Shown piece after piece: positions 35,303 through 43,282 of a stretch of 43,282 bases of DNA. Source of the DNA: Methanosarcina spelaei (GTDB lineage: Archaea > Halobacteriota > Methanosarcinia > Methanosarcinales > Methanosarcinaceae); the NCBI RefSeq assembly GCF_002287235.1, contig NZ_LMVP01000135.1, forward strand, positions 1 to 43,282, in the 5' to 3' direction. Numbering within the stretch: the first letter of the stretch is position 1; every line of letters starts with the position of its first letter. The notes under the pieces are model-generated. The model searched no databases. It was given only the letters and a program-made list of their open reading frames with translations, and was not told where the DNA came from. The translations under genes were made by a program, and so were the position numbers.

Positions 35303-36520
35303 TTATTTCATTTTTCCGAAGATAGCTTCCCGGATGGCTTCTATACTAGCATCCACAACAATAGGCTCTTCGCAGACGTCAATTACGGTCTGCGGGTCTT
35401 TAAGCAGGTGCCCTGTAGTAATACATACAACGGTCTCGTCTCTGCTTATAACACCCATATCAATAAGTTTCTTAAGCCCTGCAACTGAAGCCGCACTTGC
35501 AGGTTCGACACCTATTCCTTCAAGCCTTGCAAGGTCTTTCTGAGCTGCAAGGATCTCTTCGTCAGTAACGGATTCTGCAGTCCCTCCTGATTCCCGGATA
35601 GCAGCAAGGGCTTTTTTGGCGTTAACAGGATTTCCGATCCTGATTGCTGTTGCAACGGTTTCGGGTTTTTCCTCAGGAGTTATTTCAGGAGCCTCGCTCT
35701 TTATGGCTTTTACAATGGGGCAGGAGCCTGCAGCCTGGATTCCGGTCATCTTCGGGAGTGAGTCCGTTATGCCAAGCTTCTTAAATTCCCTGAAGCCCTT
35801 CCAAATAGCTGTAATGTTTCCTGCGTTTCCTACGGGCAGGACGATTCTGTCAGGTACTTTGAAGCCTAGCTGATCTGCAATCTCAAAACCGATAGTTTTC
35901 TGACCTTCCAGCCTGTAGGGGTTGATTGAGTTTAAGAGATAGATCTTCTCCTGGGAACAGAGGGTGCGCACAAGGGCAAGCGCGTCGTCAAAATTTCCAC
36001 GAATGCTGAGGACCTTTGCTCCATGCATAAGGGCCTGGGCTACTTTTCCAAGAGCAACTTTTCCTGCAGGCAAAAGTACGATGACAGGAATCCCGGCTTT
36101 TGCCCCATAGATTGCAAGGGCTGCTGAGGTATTTCCCGTAGATGCGCAGGCAACGGTGCTCATGCCCAGTTCAAGAGCTTTTGTAACTCCTACGGTCATT
36201 CCCCTGTCTTTAAAAGAGCCTGTAGGGTTCATGCCTTCGTGTTTCACATAAAGCTTTTTAATTCCGATTTTCTCAGCCAGGCGGTCGCATTTATAAAGTG
36301 GAGTTCCGCCTTCCCTGATAGTTACAGGCTCTCTTTCTATAGGAAGAAGTTTTGCGTACTTCCAGACCGAAGGGCATTCAGTCTTCAATTTTTCCATGTC
36401 TATTTTAATTGAGGAATAGTCATAAATAACGTCAAGCAGTCCATCACATTTGCTGCATGTGTAAATTACTTCATCTTTTGAATACTCTGCACCGCATTCG
36501 ATACATTTGAGATGATACAT
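35303..36520 (-). CDS. thrC: Threonine synthase
   Basis: Makes threonine from O-phosphohomoserine with pyridoxal phosphate. The 405-aa protein carries an N-terminal zinc ribbon (C6, C9, C22, C25) as in archaeal forms, the PLP lysine K104 in GSFKDRG, the substrate loop ASTGNTSAALA, and the PLP-phosphate loop PVGNAGNITA. The end, VDASIEAIREAIFGK, is family-like. ATG at 36520 follows GGAG. leuS follows on the same strand 63 bases later, giving a small amino-acid operon. Confidence 0.96.
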   Translation of the reverse strand: MYHLKCIECGAEYSKDEVIYTCSKCDGLLDVIYDYSSIKIDMEKLKTECPSVWKYAKLLPIEREPVTIREGGTPLYKCDRLAEKIGIKKLYVKHEGMNPTGSFKDRGMTVGVTKALELGMSTVACASTGNTSAALAIYGAKAGIPVIVLLPAGKVALGKVAQALMHGAKVLSIRGNFDDALALVRTLCSQEKIYLLNSINPYRLEGQKTIGFEIADQLGFKVPDRIVLPVGNAGNITAIWKGFREFKKLGITDSLPKMTGIQAAGSCPIVKAIKSEAPEITPEEKPETVATAIRIGNPVNAKKALAAIRESGGTAESVTDEEILAAQKDLARLEGIGVEPASAASVAGLKKLIDMGVISRDETVVCITTGHLLKDPQTVIDVCEEPIVVDASIEAIREAIFGKMK

Positions 36521-37123
36521 TAAATTTCTCCTATTTCTGATATTTTGGATTCCAGGTTTTACTCATACCTGAGTAGTGTTAGATAGCCCGAGTTTAGGCA
36601 GCATAATCTGGATTTTGGACTAGTACAATATTAGAGTTTAATAATATTTTGTATCCTTAACACTTTACTTACTTTTAAATTCTACTGTTTTCGAGTTTGT
36701 TATTTTTCCAGTAAATTTATTATATTTCCAGTAAGTTTGATATCGTTTCCAGATAGTAACCTTTTGGCAATAACTCTGAGAACTCAAATTTAAAATAAGA
36801 TTATAAAATTAATATATCTAAACACGATATTTCGGTATCCATAACCTAAAATTCTGATTAGGAAAGAAATTTATTTTTTCCAGGTAAGCACTTTAAACTT
36901 GCCTGCCTGTAATTAAACAATACTCTACTAGAAAGATATGAAATATCGCCTGCAATCTTATACTCGTATATGAAATATCTTTATTCTTTCTTTTTCATCA
37001 GCATTCTCCGTAAAATGGAGAAGATATAAAACGGAGACGATGATACTTATCGCAGGTTAACTTATTAATATAATCTTCTAAATAATATTCTGAAAAGTCA
37101 ATAATTGCATATTCTAGTTTTCT
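36521..37123. other. Promoter-side spacer of thrC
   Basis: A 603-base AT-rich spacer without a gene. ATATGAAATATC occurs twice (about 36935 and 36967), and CAGGTAAG faces CTTGCCTG near 36880-36905. These may be remnants of repeats. A TATA-like AATAAGATTATAAAATTAATATATC lies near 36793-36820 but is 270 bases from thrC, so I cannot assign it. Confidence 0.4.
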
Positions 37124-37456
37124 TCAGTCAAACTGGTATTCTTTTACCTCTTTACTGAGGAAGTAACCAAGAACTGTCCTGATCAGTACAACCGTACCCA
37201 GCACTGTAAGATCCTGTATAGCCGGATTTCTCAGGGTTCCAAGAATAGCAACTACGATATAAAATTCAAGTCCGAAGAGTATTCTATTTGTAAGTTCCTT
37301 CCTTATTGTTTCGAGGTTCTGAGACTTTTTTAATGTTTCAGAGAATAAAATCTGAATTGTTGCCCTTAATCCTCCATAGATAATAATAGTTGTCCCTATT
37401 GCTTCGAAAATCCATTCAAAATAGAGCAGGAAATTGTTAAACAATCCAGATAACAA
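37124..37456 (-). CDS. DUF1622 membrane protein, copy 1
   Basis: A 110-aa membrane protein of the DUF1622 family. It has three or four helices: FEWIFEAIGTTIIIYGGLRA, LFGLEFYIVVAILGTL and LTVLGTVVLIRTVLGYFLSK. The conserved part RTVLGYFLSKEVKE is shared with the second copy 180 bases upstream, and about half the residues are identical. The function of the family is unknown; a role in ion balance has only been suggested by the membrane topology. The start is the first ATG of the frame. A 14-bp repeat array separates the two copies. Confidence 0.82.
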   Translation of the reverse strand: MLSGLFNNFLLYFEWIFEAIGTTIIIYGGLRATIQILFSETLKKSQNLETIRKELTNRILFGLEFYIVVAILGTLRNPAIQDLTVLGTVVLIRTVLGYFLSKEVKEYQFD

Positions 37457-37486
37457 CCTTTTATCACTCTCCAGAAAGTAAATACT

Positions 37487-37612
37487 GGAATTAATTTACT
37501 GGAATTAACTTACCGGAATTAATTTACTGGAATTAGCTTACTGGAATTAGCTTACTGGAATTAGCTTACTGGAATTAGCTTGCTGGAATTAGCTTGCTGG
37601 AATTAGCTTACT
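37487..37612. repeat. Nine copies of a 14-bp tandem repeat
   Basis: The unit GGAATTAGCTTACT recurs at exact 14-base intervals from 37487 to 37612, with a degenerate tenth copy to 37626. Copies differ in one to three bases, mostly on the left. It lies between the two DUF1622 genes. Confidence 0.93.
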
Positions 37613-37633
37613 GGAGTTTGCTTAAACTTGTAG

Positions 37634-37981
37634 TCAACTTTCAGTCAAATTAATATCTTTAACTTCTTTACTCAGGAAGTAGCCAAGAACTGTCCTGATT
37701 ACTACGATAGCTCCGACAAGTAACAGATCATCTGCTGTAGGGTTTCTTACAGTTACGATTATATCACCAACTATTAACAGTTCAAGAGTGAAGAGTATTT
37801 TGTTTGTAAACTCTTTCCTTATTTGTTCATATTTGTAGGGTTTTTTGAAGGCTTCCAGAAGTAGAATTTTAGTTGCAGCCTTTAATCCTGCGTATACTAC
37901 AAGAAGTGCACTCACAAGCTCGAAGAATCTAACAAAAATCTCCAGGATCACACTTGTAAATTCAAGTACCATTCTTACCAT
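37634..37981 (-). CDS. DUF1622 membrane protein, copy 2
   Basis: A 115-aa paralogue of the neighbouring gene. Helices are FVRFFELVSALLVVYAGLKA, ILFTLELLIVGDIIV and LLLVGAIVVIRTVLGYFLSK, and the loop KYEQIRKEFTNKI parallels NLETIRKELTNRI in copy 1. The tandem pair points to a local duplication followed by divergence; both remain intact, so both are probably used. The function is unknown. Its start at 37981 lies downstream of an AT-rich repeat-bearing spacer. Confidence 0.82.
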   Translation of the reverse strand: MVRMVLEFTSVILEIFVRFFELVSALLVVYAGLKAATKILLLEAFKKPYKYEQIRKEFTNKILFTLELLIVGDIIVTVRNPTADDLLLVGAIVVIRTVLGYFLSKEVKDINLTES

Positions 37982-38313
37982 TCCAAAAGTACCTGCTTTA
38001 GAATAAAATCAATCTCAAAAATTAGGGTTTTTATTTACATAGAAAAAGTTTTAAAAGCTTCGTCCGAACCTTTTATTTTATTCTTTATGTATTCTTTATA
38101 TATTCTTTATTTAATATATATTCTTTACTTAATATATATTCTTTACTTAATATATATTCTTTACTTAATATATCTTTTATCCCGAAGATATATCGCTCAA
38201 AAAAGTCTTATTTCTGTCAAACTAAAAGTTCAATAAAAAATATTTATTCCGGCGATAGAACACCGGAGTGAAAAAGTCAAAGTATTAGTTTACTTTTTAC
38301 CAGCATTTCCCGA
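37982..38313. other. Spacer with an 18-bp tandem repeat
   Basis: Between 38099 and 38173 the motif TATATTCTTTACTTAATA recurs about four times at 17-18 base intervals, preceded by looser TATTCTTTA copies from 38079. No gene is present in these 332 bases. The purine-rich hairpin TCCGGCGATAGAACACCGGA near 38247-38266 lies just after the peptidase gene on the minus strand and could act as its terminator. Confidence 0.6.
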
Positions 38314-41160
38314 TTATAGTCCCTGAATCTCTCCGTGCGCCAGGACGTAGGTTTTGACAGCATTAGGAGCTCCCAGCAGGAGTTTTCGAATCCTGTTATA
38401 AACACTCGGGTATTTTTGGGCGTTAAGTTCTCCGAGAAGGTCTGCCATGATCTTTACCAGGGGGATATGATAATTTGATTCCATCTGGTCTATGTTTGCA
38501 AAGGCATTGAGCATATTGACCGTGCTGTACTCATTCACAGGAGCTAGCTTTCTCAGGATTTCTGCAAAAAGCGCCCTGCCTTCTTCGGTCTGAAGTGATT
38601 TTTTCCTGTTGCGGGCAAAGCTTCCATAAAGGGCACGCTGATCATTTGTCTGCTCGATCCTGAAAGCGTCTGACCTTTCCATTTCTCTGACAAGTTCCAC
38701 TGCGTCAACGCTACTGTTGCTTCCTATTACGGAAAGGAAAGCTTCCCAGGAAACGAGATTTTTCTTTGACTCCGCTTCAAAGGCCCTCAGAACTTCAATT
38801 TTGTCGGGCGCCGAGCTGTTGAGGTATGCGGCAAATGCGCTCAGTCGGTCAGTTGCACAGGTTGCAGTCTCAAACTGTTGTTTTATCATTGTATGAATCT
38901 CGGCAGTATCAAGGGTTGCAAGGATGCCAAGACAGACGTTTTTGGCCTGCCGGTTCTTGATTACCCTTGCCGTCTCCTCAAGAGTTGAGTCCCTGGGAAT
39001 CGAGGCTTCTTCAAAGAAACGGTAGGTGGAAATTACGGAATTTACATATTTCCTGGCAACAGCTTTCAGGAGTTTCTGTCTTACCTCATAAAGCTCCTGG
39101 TACCTGTGGGCAAACTCTTCATCCTCAACGGACTCAAAAATGGTCAGGAATTGCCCTCCTGCCTTTTCAAGAAGCTGCCGGTCATTGAGAAGCCTGTAGT
39201 AAAGTTCTATGAAGCTTTCAGAGGGCTTGGATTCGGGGTTTTTAAGGAGCTTTAATTTTTCCCTGTCAACAAGGGTATAGAAAGCCGTAAACCTGCCTAT
39301 GATATCTCTGTCCTTCCTTACTTGCATCATGAGCTCGTCATGGCTTGCTTTGTATACAAGCTTCCCATAGAAAGAATAACCTCTATTAAGGGATAGGAAG
39401 GCTGGCATATCTACGTTTTCGATTACAATCTCTGAGGTTTCCCCGCTAACCCTTTCCATTATTTCTACAAGGTCGCTTCCATTTTCGTCAACAAGAGCTG
39501 CCCTGAACGGGAATTCCCAGGGTTTTCCGCCCTCTGGGAATTTTTGTTTGAGGAAGAATGTGACCTTCCTGGCATCCCGGTCATATTCGGCTGAAACCTC
39601 AACTACAGGGAACTTTGTCTGCCTCAACCAGGTTTCGGACATCTCCTTTACGGGCTGCCCGCTTTCTTCTTCCATGGCTTCCATCCAGTCCTGAGTGGCT
39701 GCATTGGAATGTTTGAACCTTTTGAAATACCTGTCCAGGCCCCTGACAAAAGTGTCCTTCCCTATAAGAGCCTCGACCATGCGCACGTATTCCGGGGCTT
39801 TTACATAGGTGACTGCAGTAATCAGATCATTTGGGTCGTTGAAGCCCTCAGGAATTATCGGCATGGAAGCTGCACCAGAGTCCAGGGCAAAAGTTCCCGA
39901 AGCCGGAGCAAGCAGTTCAAGCACTCTGCCCAGTCTGTTATAGTCCTCGCCAAAGAAAAAAGCGTGATGCTGTTCTTCGACATGAACGGTCACGGCTTCG
40001 TTCAGCCAGATTTCAAACGGGCTTCTTCCTGTGACTTCGGACCCGTTCTGGTTATGGTGATATTCGTGCGCCTTTACCCGAATCATATATTCATAAGCCG
40101 GATCCGTCATCTGCGGGAAAGGCATTATGCGGTTTGTGGTAATCGTAGTGTTCCCGACATTTTCCATGCCTCCGAAATCCGAATTCTGCATGCCGATTTC
40201 CCTGTAGACGGTACCTGTATATCTGTACCCGGGATTGATGGTTTTGTTAAGCCTGGCAAGCCTGTCCCTCACCTTTGTAATATCTTCTTCCAGCGTGGAG
40301 TCGTGCTTTACTTCAAGTTTCATCTTCTCTCGCATGCGGACAAGGTCCCAGAGCTCTCTCCTAACAGATAGCTTATCCTCATCGAATTGCTCTGGCCCTG
40401 TGAATAGGTAAACCCACATAACCGCATCGTGAAGGAGATCCAATGCTTTTTCGGCTGGGGCTGCATCAGATGCTGGCGGCACGAGCAGTTCCAGCATGAA
40501 AGTGCCTCCGTCAGGATACTCAAATTCCCTTTTAAAGGTCGAGTAAGTCCCAACCCCCAGGAAAAAGAGATAGGTCGCCATCGGCGTGACCGAGTTATCA
40601 TATACGATTTTGTCCCGCCCGGGTTTTACCGTATGCCTCTCAACCACAACATCTCCATTCGTAATGAGATTCGTATACCTCGAATCCGCAATTATGGTAG
40701 TCTTGTAAGTGCATTTTGCAGCCATATCGTCAATGCAAGGCACGATCCTCTGGAACCCCCACTGCTGGCACTGTGTGATCTGCTGCGGAGGAGCTCCTGC
40801 CGGTGTTTCGTCATAGTAAAGCCCTTCAAGGATATTTTTAGTCGGCCTGCAAACCGTATCCGTAACTACTGCAACCTCGGTATGCGGTGGAATTTCTTCC
40901 CTGAAATTAATCTCAAGAATCGCATCATCCTTCCGGTATCTGTAAGAAACCTCGTACTGTATGCAGCTCACAGCCCGTATCTCAAGGTCCCTACAGTTTA
41001 ATTCCAGTTTCTCAATTGGGGCATCCTTTGTCCTTACCCTGAGAATGGATTTCACATTCGTTCTGTCATCATAAACATCAAATACCAGATGCATATGCAA
41101 AACGTCAACAGTAAGTTCCCCAAAGTCTTCAGGGTAATATTTGCAAAGTCTACATTTCAT
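38314..41160 (-). CDS. M1-family zinc metallopeptidase
   Basis: A 948-aa aminopeptidase-like protein, probably cytoplasmic since no signal is present. GGMEN at residues 330-334 is the substrate-binding motif, HEYHH at 365-369 with E388 (WLNEA) gives the exact HExxH-x18-E zinc site. Residues about 255-320 are a charged helical insert (LVRMREKMKLEVKHDSTLEE) not usual in M1 enzymes. The C-terminal 350 residues are helical and resemble the ERAP/tricorn-factor tail. The HEYHHNQNG version in place of HELAHQWFG makes it a divergent member. ATG at 41160 is the only fitting start. Confidence 0.9.
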   Translation of the reverse strand: MKCRLCKYYPEDFGELTVDVLHMHLVFDVYDDRTNVKSILRVRTKDAPIEKLELNCRDLEIRAVSCIQYEVSYRYRKDDAILEINFREEIPPHTEVAVVTDTVCRPTKNILEGLYYDETPAGAPPQQITQCQQWGFQRIVPCIDDMAAKCTYKTTIIADSRYTNLITNGDVVVERHTVKPGRDKIVYDNSVTPMATYLFFLGVGTYSTFKREFEYPDGGTFMLELLVPPASDAAPAEKALDLLHDAVMWVYLFTGPEQFDEDKLSVRRELWDLVRMREKMKLEVKHDSTLEEDITKVRDRLARLNKTINPGYRYTGTVYREIGMQNSDFGGMENVGNTTITTNRIMPFPQMTDPAYEYMIRVKAHEYHHNQNGSEVTGRSPFEIWLNEAVTVHVEEQHHAFFFGEDYNRLGRVLELLAPASGTFALDSGAASMPIIPEGFNDPNDLITAVTYVKAPEYVRMVEALIGKDTFVRGLDRYFKRFKHSNAATQDWMEAMEEESGQPVKEMSETWLRQTKFPVVEVSAEYDRDARKVTFFLKQKFPEGGKPWEFPFRAALVDENGSDLVEIMERVSGETSEIVIENVDMPAFLSLNRGYSFYGKLVYKASHDELMMQVRKDRDIIGRFTAFYTLVDREKLKLLKNPESKPSESFIELYYRLLNDRQLLEKAGGQFLTIFESVEDEEFAHRYQELYEVRQKLLKAVARKYVNSVISTYRFFEEASIPRDSTLEETARVIKNRQAKNVCLGILATLDTAEIHTMIKQQFETATCATDRLSAFAAYLNSSAPDKIEVLRAFEAESKKNLVSWEAFLSVIGSNSSVDAVELVREMERSDAFRIEQTNDQRALYGSFARNRKKSLQTEEGRALFAEILRKLAPVNEYSTVNMLNAFANIDQMESNYHIPLVKIMADLLGELNAQKYPSVYNRIRKLLLGAPNAVKTYVLAHGEIQGL

Positions 41161-41293
41161 AAAAATGTCACCGAATAAAATTATAAGAGTTATATTCTAG
41201 GATACAAAAGGAAGGTATGAGATTTAAAGGTGTAGTTCTTATAACTCCCTCACAATCAAAATGTATAAAAATTCTAACTGCATATAACGCAGC

Positions 41294-41719
41294 ATGAGTT
41301 TTAACTTGATTTTAAACAAAGAGTATACAAAAGAAGAGATTGAATATGCATTTGATACTCGCTTTGGTTATGGAATAAAAGGAATTAACTTGAGAAAATT
41401 CACAGATGGTAAGCCATATATTATTTTGTTCTCAAAGCAGTTTGGTCCTTACACAGATGAATTTAGTAAGAACATATTTTCCTATGATGGGGAAGGAATA
41501 AATAAAAATCAAAAATTAACAGCTGCAAATAAAGCTCTTGTAGACTCGCAAAAGGATGGAAGAAGTATATATGGATTTAGACAAGATCGTGAAAAAGGAG
41601 TGTGGAAGTATGTTGGATTACTCAAGGTGATCAATTGGAAGTATACTCCTAAAAATGGATTTAATACTTATGTTTTCAAACTAAAAAAAGTTAATCTTCA
41701 AACAATTAATACTATTTAG
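41294..41719 (+). CDS. Stand-alone SRA/ScoMcrA-like domain protein
   Basis: A 141-aa soluble protein. The order of segments (GYGIKGINLRKFTDGKPYII, LFSKQFGPYTDEF, IFSYDGEGINKNQKLTAANK, ALVDSQKDGRSIYGFRQDRE, KGVWKYVGLLKVINW) resembles the SRA-type modified-DNA reading domain of McrA-like HNH nucleases: the GEG.....Q....ANKAL stretch and the final W.Y.G...V. No nuclease domain is attached or encoded nearby. The gene has no clear ribosome binding site and is AT-rich. It might be a reader module or a fragment of a lost restriction enzyme. The family call is from memory and moderate. Confidence 0.55.
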   Translation: MSFNLILNKEYTKEEIEYAFDTRFGYGIKGINLRKFTDGKPYIILFSKQFGPYTDEFSKNIFSYDGEGINKNQKLTAANKALVDSQKDGRSIYGFRQDREKGVWKYVGLLKVINWKYTPKNGFNTYVFKLKKVNLQTINTI

Positions 41720-41742
41720 TTATTTATGACTAATTTTTGATA

Positions 41743-42000
41743 TTATTTTTCGTTAGTGGTTTCAATTACCCATAAATGAGTTCCTGGGACACCTGTAAGG
41801 TGTTCGGGGTTTAAGCCTTCGATATACTCGTCATCGAGGATACTGAGCCCGTTGCTCAGGTTAAGTTCCCATAAATAGACTGCTGATGGGTCTTCTCTAA
41901 GACTGACAGTAAAATTCTCTCCTTTTTTCAGGCTTATGTTTTTTTCGCTGTCAGTTTCGGTTATTACCTGGCCTTTCTTATTTTGTATTGAGTTATAGGC
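41743..42000 (-). pseudogene. Chagasin-type protease inhibitor remnant
   Basis: The minus-strand frame from 42000 to a stop at 41743-41745 reads LKKGENFTVSLREDPSAVYL, then WELNLSNGLSILDDEYIE and GVPGTHLWVIETT. It follows the chagasin (inhibitor I42) pattern, GExFTVxLxENPTTGYxWEL and GxPGTHxWxI. The NPTTGY loop that enters the protease active site is replaced by DPSAVY, no start codon precedes it, and the usual C-terminal strand is missing. It is a broken remnant. Confidence 0.6.
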
Positions 42001-42131
42001 TCAGACCTATTTATGCAAAATCAGATTTCGAAAAAGCTGGAGGTTATAATGACTTTTTCAATTGGTATGCAGCAAAAAGGGGGCTTGACACCTTGAATAA
42101 GAAATTGAAAATTATTTCAATTGATGTCTGA
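41991..42131 (+). pseudogene. Unrecognised gene tail
   Basis: One plus-strand frame reads RLRPIYAKSDFEKAGGYNDF then FNWYAAKRGLDTLNKKLKII and SIDV before a stop. It has protein-like composition but no start. It may be the end of a lost gene joined to the chagasin remnant. I recognise no family. Confidence 0.3.
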
Positions 42132-42525
42132 ATCTCAAAGTTTCATAATTTAAAATCAGTATCATGATCAGTAATTCCCTATCCTGCTTCGCAAGTTATA
42201 TATACTATCCCCAATAAATAAGGGTACTGTACAAAAGTCTCTAATTCGGAGCGTGTTTTTTCAGATAATGTTGCACCAGAAGATCAATGTAAAACTGAAC
42301 CTTCAGATGCATCTGTTGAAGTTTTCAGCTTTTTGTCTCATTTTTAGGACTCCATAAGAGCTAGTATGCATGCTTTTGTGGAGAACACTATTTAATTTTT
42401 GAGCTGGTTGAAAGCTGCCGACAATAAGACCTTATTGACTAAAACACAAAAAGAATTATGACAAAACAAAAACGAGCTAAATAAAGAGCACACTTAGTAC
42501 CTTTATTTGCGAGGCTTGAAACAAA
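42132..42525. other. Spacer before the small membrane protein
   Basis: No gene is seen in these 394 bases. A TATA-like ATATATACTATCC lies near 42199-42212. A weak GAGG is found 13 bases before the next start. Confidence 0.4.
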
Positions 42526-42765
42526 ATGTCAGAAGAATCAGATGATCCAGACAGTAGTGATAGTAGCAGTCGTCAAAAGATGTTCACAGTAACCGGAGTG
42601 GTTCTGTGCGCTATACAGCTTGCGTTCTTCGTAGGCATGATTTTAAAATTTATCGAGACGGATTTCCCCGGTGGTTTTACATTCATGCTGCTTGCTTACT
42701 CTTCAGCATTCGTTTACAGGAATCTGGAGAATTCCGGGAAAATTCCCAGTATAGTCGAGAACTGA
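42526..42765 (+). CDS. Small two-helix membrane protein
   Basis: A 79-aa protein. The first 18 residues are acidic and serine-rich (MSEESDDPDSSDSSSRQK). Two helices follow, FTVTGVVLCAIQLAFFVGMI and GGFTFMLLAYSSAFVY, joined by a short loop (LKFIETDFP). No family is recognised. The reading frame has good codon use for this organism and an acceptable start, so I take it as real with moderate confidence. It has no neighbour to give context. Confidence 0.55.
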   Translation: MSEESDDPDSSDSSSRQKMFTVTGVVLCAIQLAFFVGMILKFIETDFPGGFTFMLLAYSSAFVYRNLENSGKIPSIVEN

Positions 42766-43282
42766 TGACTGTGTGGCTTCGCTCTGAAAACCACACTCTA
42801 TAGTAACTATCTGTTTTGAATTTTTTCCTTTTTCCTATTTTTTATCTTTTCCTTTTTACCGTTTATCTTTTACCTTTCACTTTTTATTTTAGCTTTTAAT
42901 CTTTTACCCTTCAACTGTTACATCTTGCCATTGTTTGTTATTTTTTGTGTTTTTCGACAATGTATTAAAAGTTCTGTAAATTCGTTCTGCATATAATACA
43001 TAGGTTTTTAGGCAAAATCTAAACATGACTTCGATTTCTAGCCGGATTTTTCAGATAAAAACTCTCTAAGGATATATTATATTCAGGTTTAAATAAAATT
43101 TGAATTACGAACATTCTCTATAAAGGTTCATATTTTAGATATTTTTGAGTTTTTGACAGGAAAAACTGGTAATTTCCTGCTAAAATACCAACGTTCTATG
43201 AAAATGTTCGTATTAGGTAAGTGCACAAAATCTGTGTATAAGTAAACAGAGAATTTACAGAAAAATCGGTACACTACCTTTT
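42766..43282. other. Gene-free end with pyrimidine tract and inverted repeat
   Basis: From 42815 to 42910 the sequence is a run of imperfect TTTTCCTTTTTACC-like pyrimidine repeats. TACGAACATT at 43106-43115 faces AATGTTCGTA at 43203-43212 (10 bp perfect, longer with mismatches), which could be the edge of another small element. No gene is supported up to the window's end. Confidence 0.5.

Noticed and set aside
34652-35488. 278-codon plus-strand frame
   Set aside because: It runs antisense to the start of leuS and the end of thrC and has no coding pattern of its own.
39709-41001. Plus-strand frames of 220 and 190 codons
   Set aside because: They are antisense shadows of the M1 peptidase gene.

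Overview
The window looks like chromosomal DNA of a methanogenic archaeon of the genus Methanosarcina or a close relative. The evidence is a two-OB-fold archaeal RPA with its associated protein, an archaeal-type leucyl-tRNA synthetase, a pyruvoyl-dependent arginine decarboxylase beside a deoxyhypusine synthase, an S-layer-domain remnant, small DUF1622 membrane proteins, AT-rich and repeat-rich spacers, and several families of decaying insertion sequences. This is inferred from gene content and has not been checked by a database search.

Layout. 0.6-3.8 kb: RPA-like ssDNA-binding protein and its partner in a tight operon, then a secreted PepSY-type protein followed by a clear hairpin/T-tract terminator. 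4.1-9.4 kb (minus strand): a complete nickel/peptide-type ABC importer (binding lipoprotein, two permeases, two ATPases) with overlapping genes, divergent from a SAM methyltransferase (10.1-11.0 kb) across a 750-bp spacer that carries a 16-bp perfect inverted repeat. 11-13.6 kb: an S-layer-domain remnant, small proteins, a YfcE/MJ0936-type phosphoesterase and two tandem-repeat blocks. 13.7-16.9 kb (minus strand): pdaD, deoxyhypusine synthase and two winged-helix regulators. 17-22.2 kb: one intact transposase, two exported proteins, and a zone of decayed transposase and unknown ORFs with a MITE-like element. 22.5-27.0 kb: a winged-helix protein, a 20-copy 14-bp tandem repeat, a nitrilase-family amidohydrolase, and a CPBP membrane protease directly abutting an MFS exporter.

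27.0-31.9 kb is a graveyard and acquisition zone. It holds a second MITE-like copy, a broken DUF3303-type gene, two intact acetyltransferases, a histidine phosphatase, an IS5-like element with perfect 21-bp ends but frameshifted transposase, a multiply frameshifted acetyltransferase, the N-terminal stub of a methyltransferase, a roughly 55-bp scrap that matches the nitrilase gene 7.6 kb upstream, and the C-terminal end of a MarC-like protein. 32.3-41.2 kb returns to core genes: leuS with terminator, thrC, two DUF1622 paralogues separated by another 14-bp tandem array, and a large M1-family metallopeptidase. The last 2 kb hold a stand-alone SRA/McrA-like domain protein, a chagasin-type inhibitor remnant and a small membrane protein.

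The functional stories are nickel or metal-chelate/peptide uptake possibly linked to a methyltransferase; agmatine formation and deoxyhypusine synthesis encoded together with two candidate regulators; and a protease/exporter pair. I do not see a CRISPR array, rRNA, tRNA or an obvious complete novel defence system. The most unusual signals are the MITE/IS terminal-repeat relationship, the nitrilase scrap, the repeated TCGGTTAAG inverted repeats, the number of short tandem arrays in spacers, and the solo SRA-like protein.
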